Part shown: positions 44,534-54,690 of the stretch, in pieces | Numbering within the stretch: the stretch's first letter is position 1 | How the letters are laid out: every line of letters begins with the position of its first letter | Assembly (NCBI GenBank): GCA_022842785.1 | Contig: JALHOW010000001.1 | Coordinates: forward strand, 496,001 to 560,000 | Direction: 5' to 3' | From: Hyphomicrobiaceae bacterium | Lineage (GTDB): Bacteria; Pseudomonadota; Alphaproteobacteria; Rhizobiales; Hyphomicrobiaceae | DNA: 64,000 bases | Program-made: the position numbers and the translations under genes | The notes under the pieces: generated by a model | The model's input: the letters and a program-made list of their open reading frames with translations, nothing else | Database searches by the model: none | What the model was told of the DNA's origin: nothing

Positions 44534-44573
44534 CTTCGGGGCAGGACCATCGCCCGGTCCTGCCCCGAAGCAT
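44534..44573 (+). terminator. Long perfect hairpin after the LysM/M23 gene
   Basis: CTTCGGGGCAGGACC-ATCGCCC-GGTCCTGCCCCGAAG is a perfect 15-bp stem 24 bases after the stop, followed by CATTTCTGG. The short T-run makes it a plausible but weak intrinsic terminator or a transcript-protecting hairpin. Confidence 0.65.
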
Positions 44574-44745
44574 TTCTGGAGCCGCTGCTGCAACTCTGCA
44601 GCGAGACCGGCGCTGAGCGCGACCCGCGCCGCCGTATGCGCATGGTCGGCGGCTTGCACCTCAGGCGTTGATTTGCGACGTTTGCCCGACTGCATTGGCA
44701 TGCGGGCGGCTTCCCTGCGCCCGTCACGAGAGGACGCTGGGGTCA

Positions 44746-46038
44746 ATGACCGACATCGCGACCCGGGTCTACAACCACGCCTGGAAGATCGATCCGATCG
44801 TCCGTTCGGTGCTCGACACCGATTTCTACAAGCTATTGATGGCGCAGATGATCTTTCGGCGTCATCGCGACACGCGGGTGACCTTCGGCATCATCAACCG
44901 TACGGCGAGCGTGCCGCTGGCCAACCTCATCGACGAGGGGGCGCTGCGCGAACAGCTCGACCATATCCGCTCGCTCTCGCTGAGCCGTGGCGAGTCGACC
45001 TGGCTGCGCGGCAATATGTTCTACGGCAAGCGGCAGATGTTCTCGCCCGACTTCATCGAGTGGCTCGAGGACTTCCGCTTTCCGGCCTACCACCTCGAGC
45101 GGCGCGGCAACCAGTACGAGCTGACGTTCGAGGGGCCCTGGATCGAGACCACCATGTGGGAGATCCCCGCGCTCGCCGTGGTCATGGAACTGCACAGCCG
45201 CGCCGTGACCAAGGGTCTCGGGAAGTTCGAGCTGCAAGTGCTCTATGCGCGCGCCATGACGCGCGTGTGGGAGAATATCCAGAGACTGAGCACGCTGCCG
45301 AACCTGAGCATCGCCGATTTCGGCACGCGGCGGCGCCACGGATTTCTCTGGCAGGACTGGTGCGTGCAGGCGAGCACAGAAGGATTGGGCAAGGCCTTCA
45401 CCGGAACGTCGAACTGCCTCATCGCTATGCACCGCGAGGTCGAGGCGATCGGCACCAATGCGCACGAGCTGCCCATGGTCTATGCGGCGCTTGCCAGAGA
45501 CGACCGTGAGCTTGCCGAAGCGCCCTATGAAGTGCTCGCCGACTGGCAGGATGCGTATGACGGAAATCTGCGCATTGTTCTGCCGGACACGTATGGCACG
45601 CAGAACTTCTTCGATAGGGCGCCCGAATGGGTGGCGCGCTGGACCGGTGTTCGCGTGGATTCCGGCGACCCGATCGAGGGCGGCGAGATGGCAATCGCCT
45701 GGTGGAAGAAGAACGGCCAGGATCCGGCGAAGAAGCTCGCGATTTTCTCCGATGGCCTCGATGTGGATCTCATTCACAAGATTCATCGCCACTTCCACGG
45801 CCGCATTCGCATCGGCTATGGCTGGGGCACGCTGCTCACCAATGATTTCCGCGGCCTTGGCCCGAACGGTGGGCTCGATCCCTTCTCGATCGTGTGCAAG
45901 GTGATCTCGGCGAACGGCCGCCCGGCGGTGAAGATCTCGGACAACCCGACGAAGGCCGTCGGGCCGGCCGAGGAGATCGCGCGCTATCGCCGCGTATTCC
46001 GTGTCGGCACGCAGGTCGCGACGCCGGTTGTCGTCTAG
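44746..46038 (+). CDS. pncB: Nicotinate phosphoribosyltransferase PncB
   Basis: A 430-residue enzyme that makes nicotinate mononucleotide in NAD salvage. Landmarks: the N-terminal [53 protein letters not shown] (the His phosphorylated in characterised enzymes), [26 protein letters not shown] and FGWGT-type [15 protein letters not shown] 44746 is chosen; the track start lies in another context. It forms a pair with the following lyase gene (11 bases). Confidence 0.95.
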   Translation: MTDIATRVYNHAWKIDPIVRSVLDTDFYKLLMAQMIFRRHRDTRVTFGIINRTASVPLANLIDEGALREQLDHIRSLSLSRGESTWLRGNMFYGKRQMFSPDFIEWLEDFRFPAYHLERRGNQYELTFEGPWIETTMWEIPALAVVMELHSRAVTKGLGKFELQVLYARAMTRVWENIQRLSTLPNLSIADFGTRRRHGFLWQDWCVQASTEGLGKAFTGTSNCLIAMHREVEAIGTNAHELPMVYAALARDDRELAEAPYEVLADWQDAYDGNLRIVLPDTYGTQNFFDRAPEWVARWTGVRVDSGDPIEGGEMAIAWWKKNGQDPAKKLAIFSDGLDVDLIHKIHRHFHGRIRIGYGWGTLLTNDFRGLGPNGGLDPFSIVCKVISANGRPAVKISDNPTKAVGPAEEIARYRRVFRVGTQVATPVVV

Positions 46039-46049
46039 GCGGGCATGTC

Positions 46050-46937
46050 ATGATCGCTGGCGATCGTATTCCGTTGCTCCGCTCCTGGCTCTTCATCGGC
46101 GGGCCGAATGCCGAGGAAAGCACGGCGCGGGCGAGCGGCGCCGACGCGGTCATTCTCGAACTCGAAGATTTCACGCCACCTGACGCGCGGCCAGCCGCGC
46201 GCGCAGCAGCGCCTCGCCTGCTCGCGGCGTGGCGGGCGGCCGGTGCGGTCGCAGCCGTGCGCGTCAATCCGCTGGCTGGCGACGGCACCGCTGATCTTGC
46301 GGCGGTCATGGCGGGAGCGCCGGATATCGTCATGCTGCCCAAGGTGCGAGGGGCGGCGGATATTGTCGAGCTTGCGTCTGCGGTCACGGGTCACGAGCGT
46401 CGGCTTGGTCTGGCCGAAGGCAGCACGCTTATTGTTCCGAATATTGAAAGTGCGGCAGCGCTTTTCGAAACGCGGGCGATTGCCGGCGCCGATCCGCGCG
46501 TTGTCGCCTGTCTAATGGCCAGCGAGGACATGACCGCCGATCTCGGCGCGCCACGCACCAAAGAAGGCGGCGAGATCGCATTCGCGCGCGCCTATTTCCA
46601 TGCGGCGTGCGTCGCGGCGAGCGTCCGCTCTATCGACTATCCCTATACCTACGCCGACGACGAGGGCCTGCGCGCGAGCTGTGCCGGCGCCAAGGCGCTT
46701 GGCATCATGGCCAAGTCGCTCGTCGCACCGGAGCACGCGAAGCTCGTCAACGAGGCGTTCACGCCGACCGACGCGGAAGTGGCTCTGGCCAAGCGGATCG
46801 TTGCCGCTTTCGAGACGGCGCGGCAGGGCGGGCGGGATCGAGCCCACGTCGATGATCACCTCGTCGAGATACCGACCTGGCGCAATGCCGTGGCACTCCT
46901 CACGCGCGCGACCGCACTGAAGAAGTCGACGGCCTAG
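46050..46937 (+). CDS. HpcH/HpaI aldolase / citrate lyase beta family protein
   Basis: A 295-residue CoA ester lyase-like protein. Landmarks: RSWLFIGGPNAEESTARASGADAVILELEDFT, AVRVNPLAGDG, DIVMLPKVRGAADI, LIVPNIESAAALFETRAIA, ASEDMTADLGAPRTKEG, AYFHAACVAASV and YADDEGLRASCAGAKALGIMAKSLVAPEHAKLVNEAFTP. These match the citrate lyase beta/malyl-CoA lyase/citramalyl-CoA lyase group. Acyl-CoA substrate not determined by sequence. A second ATG six bases upstream is out of frame. Confidence 0.85.
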   Translation: MIAGDRIPLLRSWLFIGGPNAEESTARASGADAVILELEDFTPPDARPAARAAAPRLLAAWRAAGAVAAVRVNPLAGDGTADLAAVMAGAPDIVMLPKVRGAADIVELASAVTGHERRLGLAEGSTLIVPNIESAAALFETRAIAGADPRVVACLMASEDMTADLGAPRTKEGGEIAFARAYFHAACVAASVRSIDYPYTYADDEGLRASCAGAKALGIMAKSLVAPEHAKLVNEAFTPTDAEVALAKRIVAAFETARQGGRDRAHVDDHLVEIPTWRNAVALLTRATALKKSTA

Positions 46938-46946
46938 AGACGGTTG

Positions 46947-47333
46947 CTACTGGGGGAACTTCTTGAGGTAGGCGATCAGGTCTTTGCGGTCCTGCTCGTC
47001 CTTTATGCCTGCGAATGCCATCTTATTGCCGGGCATCGAGGCACGCGGATTGAGGAGGTACTCCAGCATCTTCTCGTCAGTCCACACCCAGCCTTCGGCG
47101 CCAGCCTTCTTGTTGGCGTCGGAGTAGTTGAACCCCTCGATGGTGCCCGCCTTGCGGCCGATGATGCCGTTGAGGAATGGGCCGACCTTGTTCTTCGCGT
47201 TCTCGCCGACATCGTGACACGCGCGGCAGCGCTTGAAGACCTCGGCACCGTTGTCGGCATCCTGGGCCGAGACGAGGGTCGCCCCGAGAAGGCCGGTGGC
47301 AGCGATCGCAGAAAGCAGAACGGCCCGCTTCAT
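46947..47333 (-). CDS. Class I cytochrome c
   Basis: A 128-residue periplasmic haem protein. A signal peptide (RAVLLSAIAATGLLGATLVSAQ) precedes the haem-binding CRACH, the segment NKVGPFLNGIIGRKAG typical of cytochrome c2/CycM, and the Met ligand in MPGNKMAFAG, followed by the C-terminal helix RKDLIAYLKKF. It would shuttle electrons between periplasmic enzymes and oxidases. Not obviously in an operon. Confidence 0.92.
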   Translation of the reverse strand: MKRAVLLSAIAATGLLGATLVSAQDADNGAEVFKRCRACHDVGENAKNKVGPFLNGIIGRKAGTIEGFNYSDANKKAGAEGWVWTDEKMLEYLLNPRASMPGNKMAFAGIKDEQDRKDLIAYLKKFPQ

Positions 47334-47460
47334 CTTTCACTCCTATGGCGGCCATCAGCGTGGCCTTGTGCCTCTCGAACTATTCTAGGAGTGATCTTAC
47401 ACGCGAAAGCAGGCAGCGTCGGTCCGCGCGACCAAATGCTGCACACGGAATGCCGTCGCC

Positions 47461-48489
47461 TCAGGCGCGGCCATCGGGTTGGCGCGGCACGGGCGCAGGC
47501 CTCCGCTTCGGCCGGCTTGGCTCCGCAACAGCTTCCTTCTTGGCCGATGCGCCGACCGCGAGGCATGGCTTCAGCAGCCGTTCGAGATCGAGGCGCTGGT
47601 TCCAGTAGGGTTCCGAACCGTAGATGTCGCTCAGGAACTCGATGAAGACGTTGACTTTCTCGGGCATGAAGTCACGGCACGGGTAGACGGCGTGGATGGC
47701 TACGCTGTCGGAGCCGCAGTACTGCGGCAGCAGCACCTGGAGTGCACCGCTTTCGAGTTCCGGCCCGATGTCCCAGGTAGAGCGCAGGCCGATACCGAGC
47801 CCTGCGAGCAGCGCCTCGCGCACGAATTCAAGCGAATTCGAGCGGATGTTGCCCTTGACCTTGAGATGGTGCTCGCCGTCGGGGCCGTGCAGGCGCCAGT
47901 AGTCCTGTGCGCCGGCCGAGAGGCAGTTGTGGAAGTCGAGATCCGCGAGGCTCGTGGGGGCGCCGAAGTTCTCGATGTACTTGGGCGCGGCACAGATCAC
48001 GCGCCGGTCACTGGCAAGCTTGCGCTGGACGAGCGAGCTGTCGCGCAGCTCGCCGATGCGGACGGCCAGATCGAAGCCCTCGCGGATGATGTCGACGAAG
48101 CTGTCGGTGAGATGGAAGTCGAGCTCGATCTCGGGGTATTTGGCCAGGAACTGAGGCAGGTACGGCGCAATGTGGAGACGGCTGAATGCCGTCGGTACCG
48201 TGACCTTGAGTACGCCGCGCGGCTTCGTGTTGCGACGACTGACGAAATCCTCGGCCTCGGCTATCAGGCTCAGGATGTCGACCACGCGCTTGAAATAGCC
48301 TTCGCCGGTCTCGGTGAGTGTAAGCTGGCGCGTGGTGCGCTGAAAGAGGCGGGTGCCGAGGCGCTCCTCCAGCAGGCTCACGCGCTTCGATACCACGGCC
48401 GGCGACAACCCCATCTCGCGGCCCGCCGCGGACATGTTGCCGGTGCGTGCGACGCGGGCAAAAATCTCGAGATCCGTGATGGCTGTCAC
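47461..48489 (-). CDS. LysR-family transcriptional regulator
   Basis: A 342-residue regulator. The helix-turn-helix is FARVARTGNMSAAGREMGLSPAVVSKRVSLLEERLGTRLFQRTTR, followed by the effector-binding domain with GVLKVTVPTAFSRLHIAPYLPQFLAKYPEIELDFHLTDSFVDI. The last 40 residues after the domain are Pro/Arg-rich. GTG 48489 follows GGGGAGAA. It is divergent from glcDEF, with 372 bases between, and so is the likely regulator of that operon. The effector is not determined. Confidence 0.9.
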   Translation of the reverse strand: MTAITDLEIFARVARTGNMSAAGREMGLSPAVVSKRVSLLEERLGTRLFQRTTRQLTLTETGEGYFKRVVDILSLIAEAEDFVSRRNTKPRGVLKVTVPTAFSRLHIAPYLPQFLAKYPEIELDFHLTDSFVDIIREGFDLAVRIGELRDSSLVQRKLASDRRVICAAPKYIENFGAPTSLADLDFHNCLSAGAQDYWRLHGPDGEHHLKVKGNIRSNSLEFVREALLAGLGIGLRSTWDIGPELESGALQVLLPQYCGSDSVAIHAVYPCRDFMPEKVNVFIEFLSDIYGSEPYWNQRLDLERLLKPCLAVGASAKKEAVAEPSRPKRRPAPVPRQPDGRA

Positions 48490-48528
48490 AGCGTTCTCCC
48501 CTTAAACGCACGTCCGAGCCTGATGATG

Positions 48529-48545
48529 CTCTTCCTACAGAAGAG
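48529..48545. promoter_or_regulatory. Candidate LysR operator CTCTTC-CTACA-GAAGAG
   Basis: A perfect 6-bp dyad with a 5-base spacer, containing the T-N11-A core expected of LysR sites, 40-56 bases upstream of the lysR start in the gap to glcD. Autoregulation and control of glcDEF by binding here is inference. The rest of the 372-base gap (48490-48861) has no gene and no clear promoter. Confidence 0.4.
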
Positions 48546-48861
48546 TCCATTATGCCCGGCAATGACCAAAGTGTGTCGGCCGATATAACCCGTCACGATC
48601 AGTATTGTTCCCAGGCGTTGAAAATGCGCGGGACGCACCGTTGCGCCCGATCTACAACTAGCACCGCCGCGATGGTCAGTCCCCTGTCGGTTCCGACACT
48701 TGCATGGCGGAGCCTCGTCGCGCGCAGGCCTCATTGTCCGAAGTCGACGGCACGGTGCTAAGATGTGGACTACCGAATCCCGCTGTTTGGGCGCTCGGCG
48801 CTCGACGATATGAATTCAGTCCTATCAGGTCGTCGCTGCGGATCGAAAGGTAAGGGTCCCG

Positions 48862-50316
48862 ATGTCGATGAATGTGCTGCCGCCGCCCGACCGCGCGATC
48901 GTCGCGCGCCGCGACTCGATCGCGCGGGACTTGGCACGCCTCGTTGCATCGGGTGGCGTGATCGCTGACGAGGACGGCCGGCGCGCCTTCGAGACGGACG
49001 GGCTGACGGCCTATCGCTGCATGCCGCTCGCTGTCGTGCTGCCGCGCACGACGGAGGAGGTTTCGCGCGTGCTCAAGTACGCGCACGCCAACGGCATCAC
49101 CGTCATTCCGCGAGGCGCCGGCACATCGCTTTGCGGCGGTGCGCTGCCAGCGGAGGATGCCATCGTCGTCGGTGTCTCGCGCATGAACCGCGTCCTCGAC
49201 ATCGATCTCGAGAACCGTACGGCGCGCGTCGAGACGGGCATCACCAATCTCGGCATTTCAGGCGCTGTTCAGCCGCATGGCTTCTTCTATGCGCCCGATC
49301 CGTCGAGCCAGCTTGCCTGCACGCTTGCCGGCAACATCGCGATGAACTCCGGCGGCGCGCATTGCCTCAAGTACGGCGTGACGACCAACAACGTGCTCGG
49401 CGTGAAGATGGTGCTCGTCGACGGGCGTGTCGTCGAGATCGGCGGCGCGCATCTCGATGCCTCAGGCTATGACCTGCTCGGGCTGATCGTCGGCTCGGAA
49501 GGGCAGTTCGGCATTGTCACCGAGGCGACCGTGCGCATTCTGCGTGCGGCGGAGGCGGCGCGGCCCATGCTGCTTGGCTTCGAGTCGAGCGAGATCGCAG
49601 GGCGCTGCGTCTCAGCGATCATCGCATCAGGCATCATCCCCGTCGCCATCGAGTTCATGGACAAGCCCGCTATCCACGTCTGCGAGGCGTTCGCCAAGGC
49701 GGGCTATCCGCTCGATGCGGAGGCCCTGCTCATTGTCGAGGTGGAGGGCTCGGAGGAGGAGATTTCGACGCTGCTCGGGCGCATCGTCGACATTGCCAAA
49801 CCCTTCAGGCCCATGGCCATGCGCGTGAGCCAGAGCCCCGAAGAAAGTGCCGCTATCTGGCGCGGCCGCAAGTCGGCCTTTGGCGCGCTCGGTCGCATCT
49901 CCGACTACTTCTGCATGGACGGCACTATACCGCTCGGGCGCCTGCCCGAGGTGCTTACGCGCATTGGTGAGATCTGCGCGGGGCATGGCCTCAAGGTCGC
50001 GAACATCTTCCATGCCGGAGACGGCAACCTGCATCCGCTGATCCTGTTCAATGCGAATGATCCCGAGCAGGTCCATCGCGCCGAGGAGGCGGGCGCCGAC
50101 ATTCTCAAGCTCTGCGTGGAGGTTGGCGGATGCCTCACGGGTGAGCATGGTGTCGGCGTCGAGAAGCGTGATCTCATGACGAGCCAGTTCACGTCCGGCG
50201 AGCTTGCGCTGCAGATGCGGATCAAGACCGTGTTCGATCCGCAGTGGCTGCTCAATCCGCATAAGGTCTTCCCGCTCGAGAATCGCGAGATCGAGCATCA
50301 GGCCTGGGAGCATTGA
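48862..50316 (+). CDS. glcD: Glycolate oxidase subunit GlcD
   Basis: A 484-residue FAD-linked oxidase subunit. The FAD-binding part has PLAVVLPRTTEEVSRVLKYAHANGITVIPRGAGTSLCGGA, MNRVLDIDLENRTARVETG and YAPDPSSQLACTLAGNIAMNSGG. The C-terminal half has FHAGDGNLHPLILFNANDP and GGCLTGEHGVGVEKRDLM. It oxidises glycolate (or D-lactate) to the oxoacid, passing electrons through GlcF. First gene of glcDEF; GlcE starts 1 base after. Confidence 0.95.
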   Translation: MSMNVLPPPDRAIVARRDSIARDLARLVASGGVIADEDGRRAFETDGLTAYRCMPLAVVLPRTTEEVSRVLKYAHANGITVIPRGAGTSLCGGALPAEDAIVVGVSRMNRVLDIDLENRTARVETGITNLGISGAVQPHGFFYAPDPSSQLACTLAGNIAMNSGGAHCLKYGVTTNNVLGVKMVLVDGRVVEIGGAHLDASGYDLLGLIVGSEGQFGIVTEATVRILRAAEAARPMLLGFESSEIAGRCVSAIIASGIIPVAIEFMDKPAIHVCEAFAKAGYPLDAEALLIVEVEGSEEEISTLLGRIVDIAKPFRPMAMRVSQSPEESAAIWRGRKSAFGALGRISDYFCMDGTIPLGRLPEVLTRIGEICAGHGLKVANIFHAGDGNLHPLILFNANDPEQVHRAEEAGADILKLCVEVGGCLTGEHGVGVEKRDLMTSQFTSGELALQMRIKTVFDPQWLLNPHKVFPLENREIEHQAWEH

Positions 50317-50317
50317 T

Positions 50318-51535
50318 GTGAATAACGCCCGGCCAGGCAGCGAGCGCGAGCTTCAGCGCCTGATCATGGATGCCGCGCGCGCCGAGATGCCGGTGGAGGT
50401 CATCGGGTCCGGCACCAAGCGCAGCGTGGGGCGTCCGGTCAATTCGGGCCTCGCAATCTCGACGGCATCGCTTAGCGGCGTCACGCTCTACGAGCCGACG
50501 GAACTCGTCATGGGAGCACGCGCCGGTACACCGCTTGTGGATATCGAGCAGCGTCTCGCCGACAAGGGCCAGATGCTCGCCTTCGAGCCCATCGATCTCG
50601 GCCCCGTGCTCGGGGCGCCCGCGAACAGCGGCACGATCGGCGCAGTTTTCGCGACGAACTTCTCGGGCAGTCGTCGTGTGATTGCGGGTGGCGCGCGCGA
50701 TCATCTTCTCGGCATCGAGGCGATCACGGGCGCTGGGCAGACATTCCGCGGTGGTGGCCGCGTGATGAAGAACGTCACGGGCTACGACCTCTGTCGCGCC
50801 GTCTGCGGGAGTTGGGGCACACTCGCCGTCATGACCGGCGTGACGTTCAAGGTTCTGCCGCGGCCCGAGCGCACCGGTACGCTCGTCATTCTGGGCCTCG
50901 ACGACAGGTCGGGCGTGGAGGCGCTGTGCGCGGCACTCGGTACGCCATTCGAGGTTTCCGGCGCCGTGCATCTGCAGGCACCGTTCGCTGCGCGTTTGCG
51001 TCATGCGGGTCTCGCCGCCACTCAGAATGCCATCACGGCCGTGCGCATCGAGAATTTCGCGAGTTCACTGCGCTATCGCCTCGATCGCCTCAAAGATGCG
51101 CTCCGCGCCTTCGGTGAGATCCACGAGCTCGACGATGCGAACGCGCTCGACTTCTGGGGCGAGCTGCGTCAGCTCTCGCCGTTGCAGGGCAGCACCGCAC
51201 CGCTCTGGCGCCTCTCGACGGCGCCGCGATCAGGGCCTGCGGTCGTCGCCGCCATTACGCGCTATATGGAGTGCCGCGCGTGGTACGACTGGTCGGGCGG
51301 GCTCGTCTGGGTCGAGGTGCTCGATACGGCCGATGCTGGCGCCGCCGATATCCGCCGGGTGATCGCTCATCATGGCGGTCATGCGACGCTGATCCGTGCC
51401 GCACCTGCCGTGCGCGCGTCGATCGACGTCTTCCAGCCGCTCGAACCCGACCTCGCCGCGATCACGCGCGGCATCAAGGCCGTTTTCGATCCGAAGGACA
51501 TCCTCAACCGCGGGCGTCTGCTCGCCGATCTCTAG
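50318..51535 (+). CDS. glcE: Glycolate oxidase subunit GlcE
   Basis: A 405-residue FAD-binding subunit with an N-terminal FAD_binding_4 domain (VEVIGSGTKRSVGRPV, TLYEPTELVMGARAGTPLVDIEQRLADKGQMLAFEP and SGTIGAVFATNFSGSRRV) and RGGGRVMKNVTGYDL. The C-terminal part has the family fold with RALF-type FDPKDILNRGRL. GTG 50318 follows GGGAG. It sits one base after the glcD stop and upstream of glcF. It is needed for GlcDEF activity, though it binds FAD without the main active site. Confidence 0.93.
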   Translation: MNNARPGSERELQRLIMDAARAEMPVEVIGSGTKRSVGRPVNSGLAISTASLSGVTLYEPTELVMGARAGTPLVDIEQRLADKGQMLAFEPIDLGPVLGAPANSGTIGAVFATNFSGSRRVIAGGARDHLLGIEAITGAGQTFRGGGRVMKNVTGYDLCRAVCGSWGTLAVMTGVTFKVLPRPERTGTLVILGLDDRSGVEALCAALGTPFEVSGAVHLQAPFAARLRHAGLAATQNAITAVRIENFASSLRYRLDRLKDALRAFGEIHELDDANALDFWGELRQLSPLQGSTAPLWRLSTAPRSGPAVVAAITRYMECRAWYDWSGGLVWVEVLDTADAGAADIRRVIAHHGGHATLIRAAPAVRASIDVFQPLEPDLAAITRGIKAVFDPKDILNRGRLLADL

Positions 51536-51548
51536 GTACCGCTCGACC

Positions 51549-52892
51549 ATGCAAACGAATTTCACGGCCGAGCAGCTTCAGGATCCGCGCATCGCGGAAG
51601 CCGACAGCATTCTCAAGCGCTGCGTGCACTGCGGCCTCTGCACGGCGACGTGCTCGACGTACGTGATGCTGGGGGACGAGCGCGACTCGCCGCGCGGCCG
51701 CATCTATCTCATGAAGGATATGTTCGAGCGCGATCGCGACGCGAGCCCCGAGGTTCAGTTCCACGTCGATCGCTGTCTTTCCTGCCTCTCGTGCATGACG
51801 ACCTGCCCCGGTGGCGTCGACTACATGCACCTCGTCGATCTCGCCCGCTCACATATCGAGGAGACCGGCAAGCGCACGTTGAAGGAGCGCCTCGTGCGGG
51901 GGCTGCTCGCGCGCCTGATCCCCTATCCGGAGCGCTTCCGGAAGGCACTCGCCTTTGCCCCGCTCGGTCGACCGTTTATGGGGCTCATGAAGCGCGTTGG
52001 TTTGCCGGAAGTCGCGGCCATGCTTGCGCTGGCGCCACGCGAGCGTGTGCCCGAGGCGCGCTTCGGCGGTCCTGGAACGGCGGCGACGAGCGACAAGCGC
52101 CTGAAGCGCGTGCTGCTGCTCGCGGGGTGCGCGCAGCAGGTCCTGCGCCCCGAAATCAACGATGCCACGATCCGCCTGCTCGCACGCAATGGCGTTGACG
52201 TGATCGTGCCCGCGGGCGCCGGCTGCTGCGGTGCGCTCGTCCATCATATGGGCCGCGAGGCCGAGGCTGTCGCGCAGGCCAAGCAGAATGTCGATGCGTG
52301 GTGGAAGGTCATCGAGCGCGAGCCTGTCGACGCGATCATCATCAACGCTTCAGGCTGCGGCACCACGGTGAAGGATTACGGCCATCTGCTGCGCTTCGAG
52401 CCCGACTATGCCGAGAAGGCGGCGAAGCTCGCAGGGCTGGCCGTCGATATCACCGAGTTCCTGACGCGCTTCGATCTCGGCGCGCCGCACCGCTGGTCGA
52501 GCTTGCGGGTTGCCTACCATTCCGCCTGCTCCATGCAACACGGCCAGCGCATCACCGCCGAGCCGAAGACGCTGCTGAAGAAGGCGGGCTTCACCGTGCT
52601 CGAGCCACCCGAGGGGCACATCTGCTGTGGTTCGGCCGGCGTCTACAACATTCTGCAGCCTGCGCTTGCCGACGAACTGCGTCTGCGCAAGGTCGCGAAT
52701 ATCGAAAGCGTGCGGCCGGATCTCGTGGCCGCCGGCAATCTCGGCTGCATCACCCAGATCGGGCTCGGGACACCCCTGCCCATTGTGCATACGGTCGAAT
52801 TGCTCGACTGGGCTTATGGTGGGCCTGTCCCGCGTGGACTCGAGAGCTTCAAGGGCTTCGTGTCGGATGTGCCGGGGTTCGTGGCGGCGTAG
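51549..52892 (+). CDS. glcF: Glycolate oxidase iron-sulfur subunit GlcF
   Basis: A 447-residue membrane-associated Fe-S subunit. Two ferredoxin-type [4Fe-4S] motifs are CVHCGLCTATC and CLSCLSCMTTC; two CCG domains follow with CCGALVHHMG and CCGSAGVYNI. It receives electrons from GlcD and passes them to quinone. ATG 51549. It completes glcDEF, which opposes the LysR gene. The stop codon is followed directly by copy B of the three-hairpin repeat. Confidence 0.95.
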   Translation: MQTNFTAEQLQDPRIAEADSILKRCVHCGLCTATCSTYVMLGDERDSPRGRIYLMKDMFERDRDASPEVQFHVDRCLSCLSCMTTCPGGVDYMHLVDLARSHIEETGKRTLKERLVRGLLARLIPYPERFRKALAFAPLGRPFMGLMKRVGLPEVAAMLALAPRERVPEARFGGPGTAATSDKRLKRVLLLAGCAQQVLRPEINDATIRLLARNGVDVIVPAGAGCCGALVHHMGREAEAVAQAKQNVDAWWKVIEREPVDAIIINASGCGTTVKDYGHLLRFEPDYAEKAAKLAGLAVDITEFLTRFDLGAPHRWSSLRVAYHSACSMQHGQRITAEPKTLLKKAGFTVLEPPEGHICCGSAGVYNILQPALADELRLRKVANIESVRPDLVAAGNLGCITQIGLGTPLPIVHTVELLDWAYGGPVPRGLESFKGFVSDVPGFVAA

Positions 52893-52983
52893 TGGATCGC
52901 GCCTTTGGCGCGAGCAGGGCCTCAGCCCTGCACCCGATCGGGGGACACCCCCGAACCCCCGTCTTTTATGACTTGGAGCGCGC
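52893..52983 (+). repeat. Three-hairpin repeat, copy B
   Basis: Directly after the glcF stop: stem 1 TCGCGCC-TTT-GGCGCGA (52897-52913), stem 2 GCAGGGC-CTCA-GCCCTGC (52914-52931), stem 3 TCGGGGG-ACA-CCCCCGA (52938-52954), then ACCCCCGTCTTTTATGACTTGG. The layout matches copies A1 and A2 at 24.7-24.9 kb. Confidence 0.8.
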
Positions 52984-53000
52984 GGCAAACGCAACAGATC

Positions 53001-53116
53001 CCCTCTCCCCGCTCTTCGCGGGGAGAGGGTTAGGGTGAGGGGCGGCGGCAGACACAAACGTCGCGCAAGCTCCCGCCCCTCATCCTAACCTTCTCCCCGT
53101 AAGGACGGGGAGAAGG
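53001..53116. repeat. Hairpin cluster between glcF and ilvC
   Basis: Three palindromes in series: CCCTCTCCCCGC-TCTTC-GCGGGGAGAGGG (53001-53029); GGTTAGGGTGAGGGGCGG pairing imperfectly with CCGCCCCTCATCCTAACC (53029-53090); and CCTTCTCCCCGT-AAGG-ACGGGGAGAAGG (53089-53116). The last sits just after the ilvC stop on the minus strand and may act as its terminator, but no T-run follows. Confidence 0.75.
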
Positions 53117-53121
53117 GATTC

Positions 53122-54219
<1,098 letters not shown>

Positions 54220-54327
54220 CTAAAGCCGCCCTGTTGCAAGCGAAAAGGCACCGTCCGGCGCGCGGCACTGGCCCGCATCCGGCAGTTTACCAGAAAGACG
54301 CCGATCCGTGCGCGGCTTGTTTGGCCG

Positions 54328-54690
54328 TCAGCGCTTGATGAAATAGCCGATCGCGGCGCCGATCAGGGGCCACCACAGCACCTCGATGCGCGGCACGACT
54401 TGGGCCACGGCCTGCATGACGGGCGCTACGAACGTGAGCGCCGCAAGGATGAGCGCCAGGACGATGGATACGGTCAGGGTCCCGGCGCCGGGCGTGCGCA
54501 CGCCCTTGAGCACGATCGAGCCGATGAAGCCGATCACGAACACGATGATCGCGAACAGCAGTGCCCAGACGAAGATCTCGACGTTGTGGCCGCCGAATTG
54601 CGGAATGGCCGGCAGATAGCGCTTCAGATAGGGAGCAATTGTCCAGGCGCCGCCGATCTGGAGAATGATGAGGATGATGTATCCCAGCAT
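54328..54690 (-). CDS. Hypothetical small membrane protein (four helices)
   Basis: From ATG 54690, preceded by GGGGAAAG, 120 residues: LGYIILIILQIGGAWTIAPYL, VEIFVWALLFAIIVFVIGFIGSIVL, TLTVSIVLALILAALTFVAPVM and EVLWWPLIGAAIGYFIKR. The four hydrophobic stretches are clear. I do not recognise the family. Two bases of spacing are not seen with any neighbour; it probably has its own transcript. Confidence 0.65.
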   Translation of the reverse strand: MLGYIILIILQIGGAWTIAPYLKRYLPAIPQFGGHNVEIFVWALLFAIIVFVIGFIGSIVLKGVRTPGAGTLTVSIVLALILAALTFVAPVMQAVAQVVPRIEVLWWPLIGAAIGYFIKR

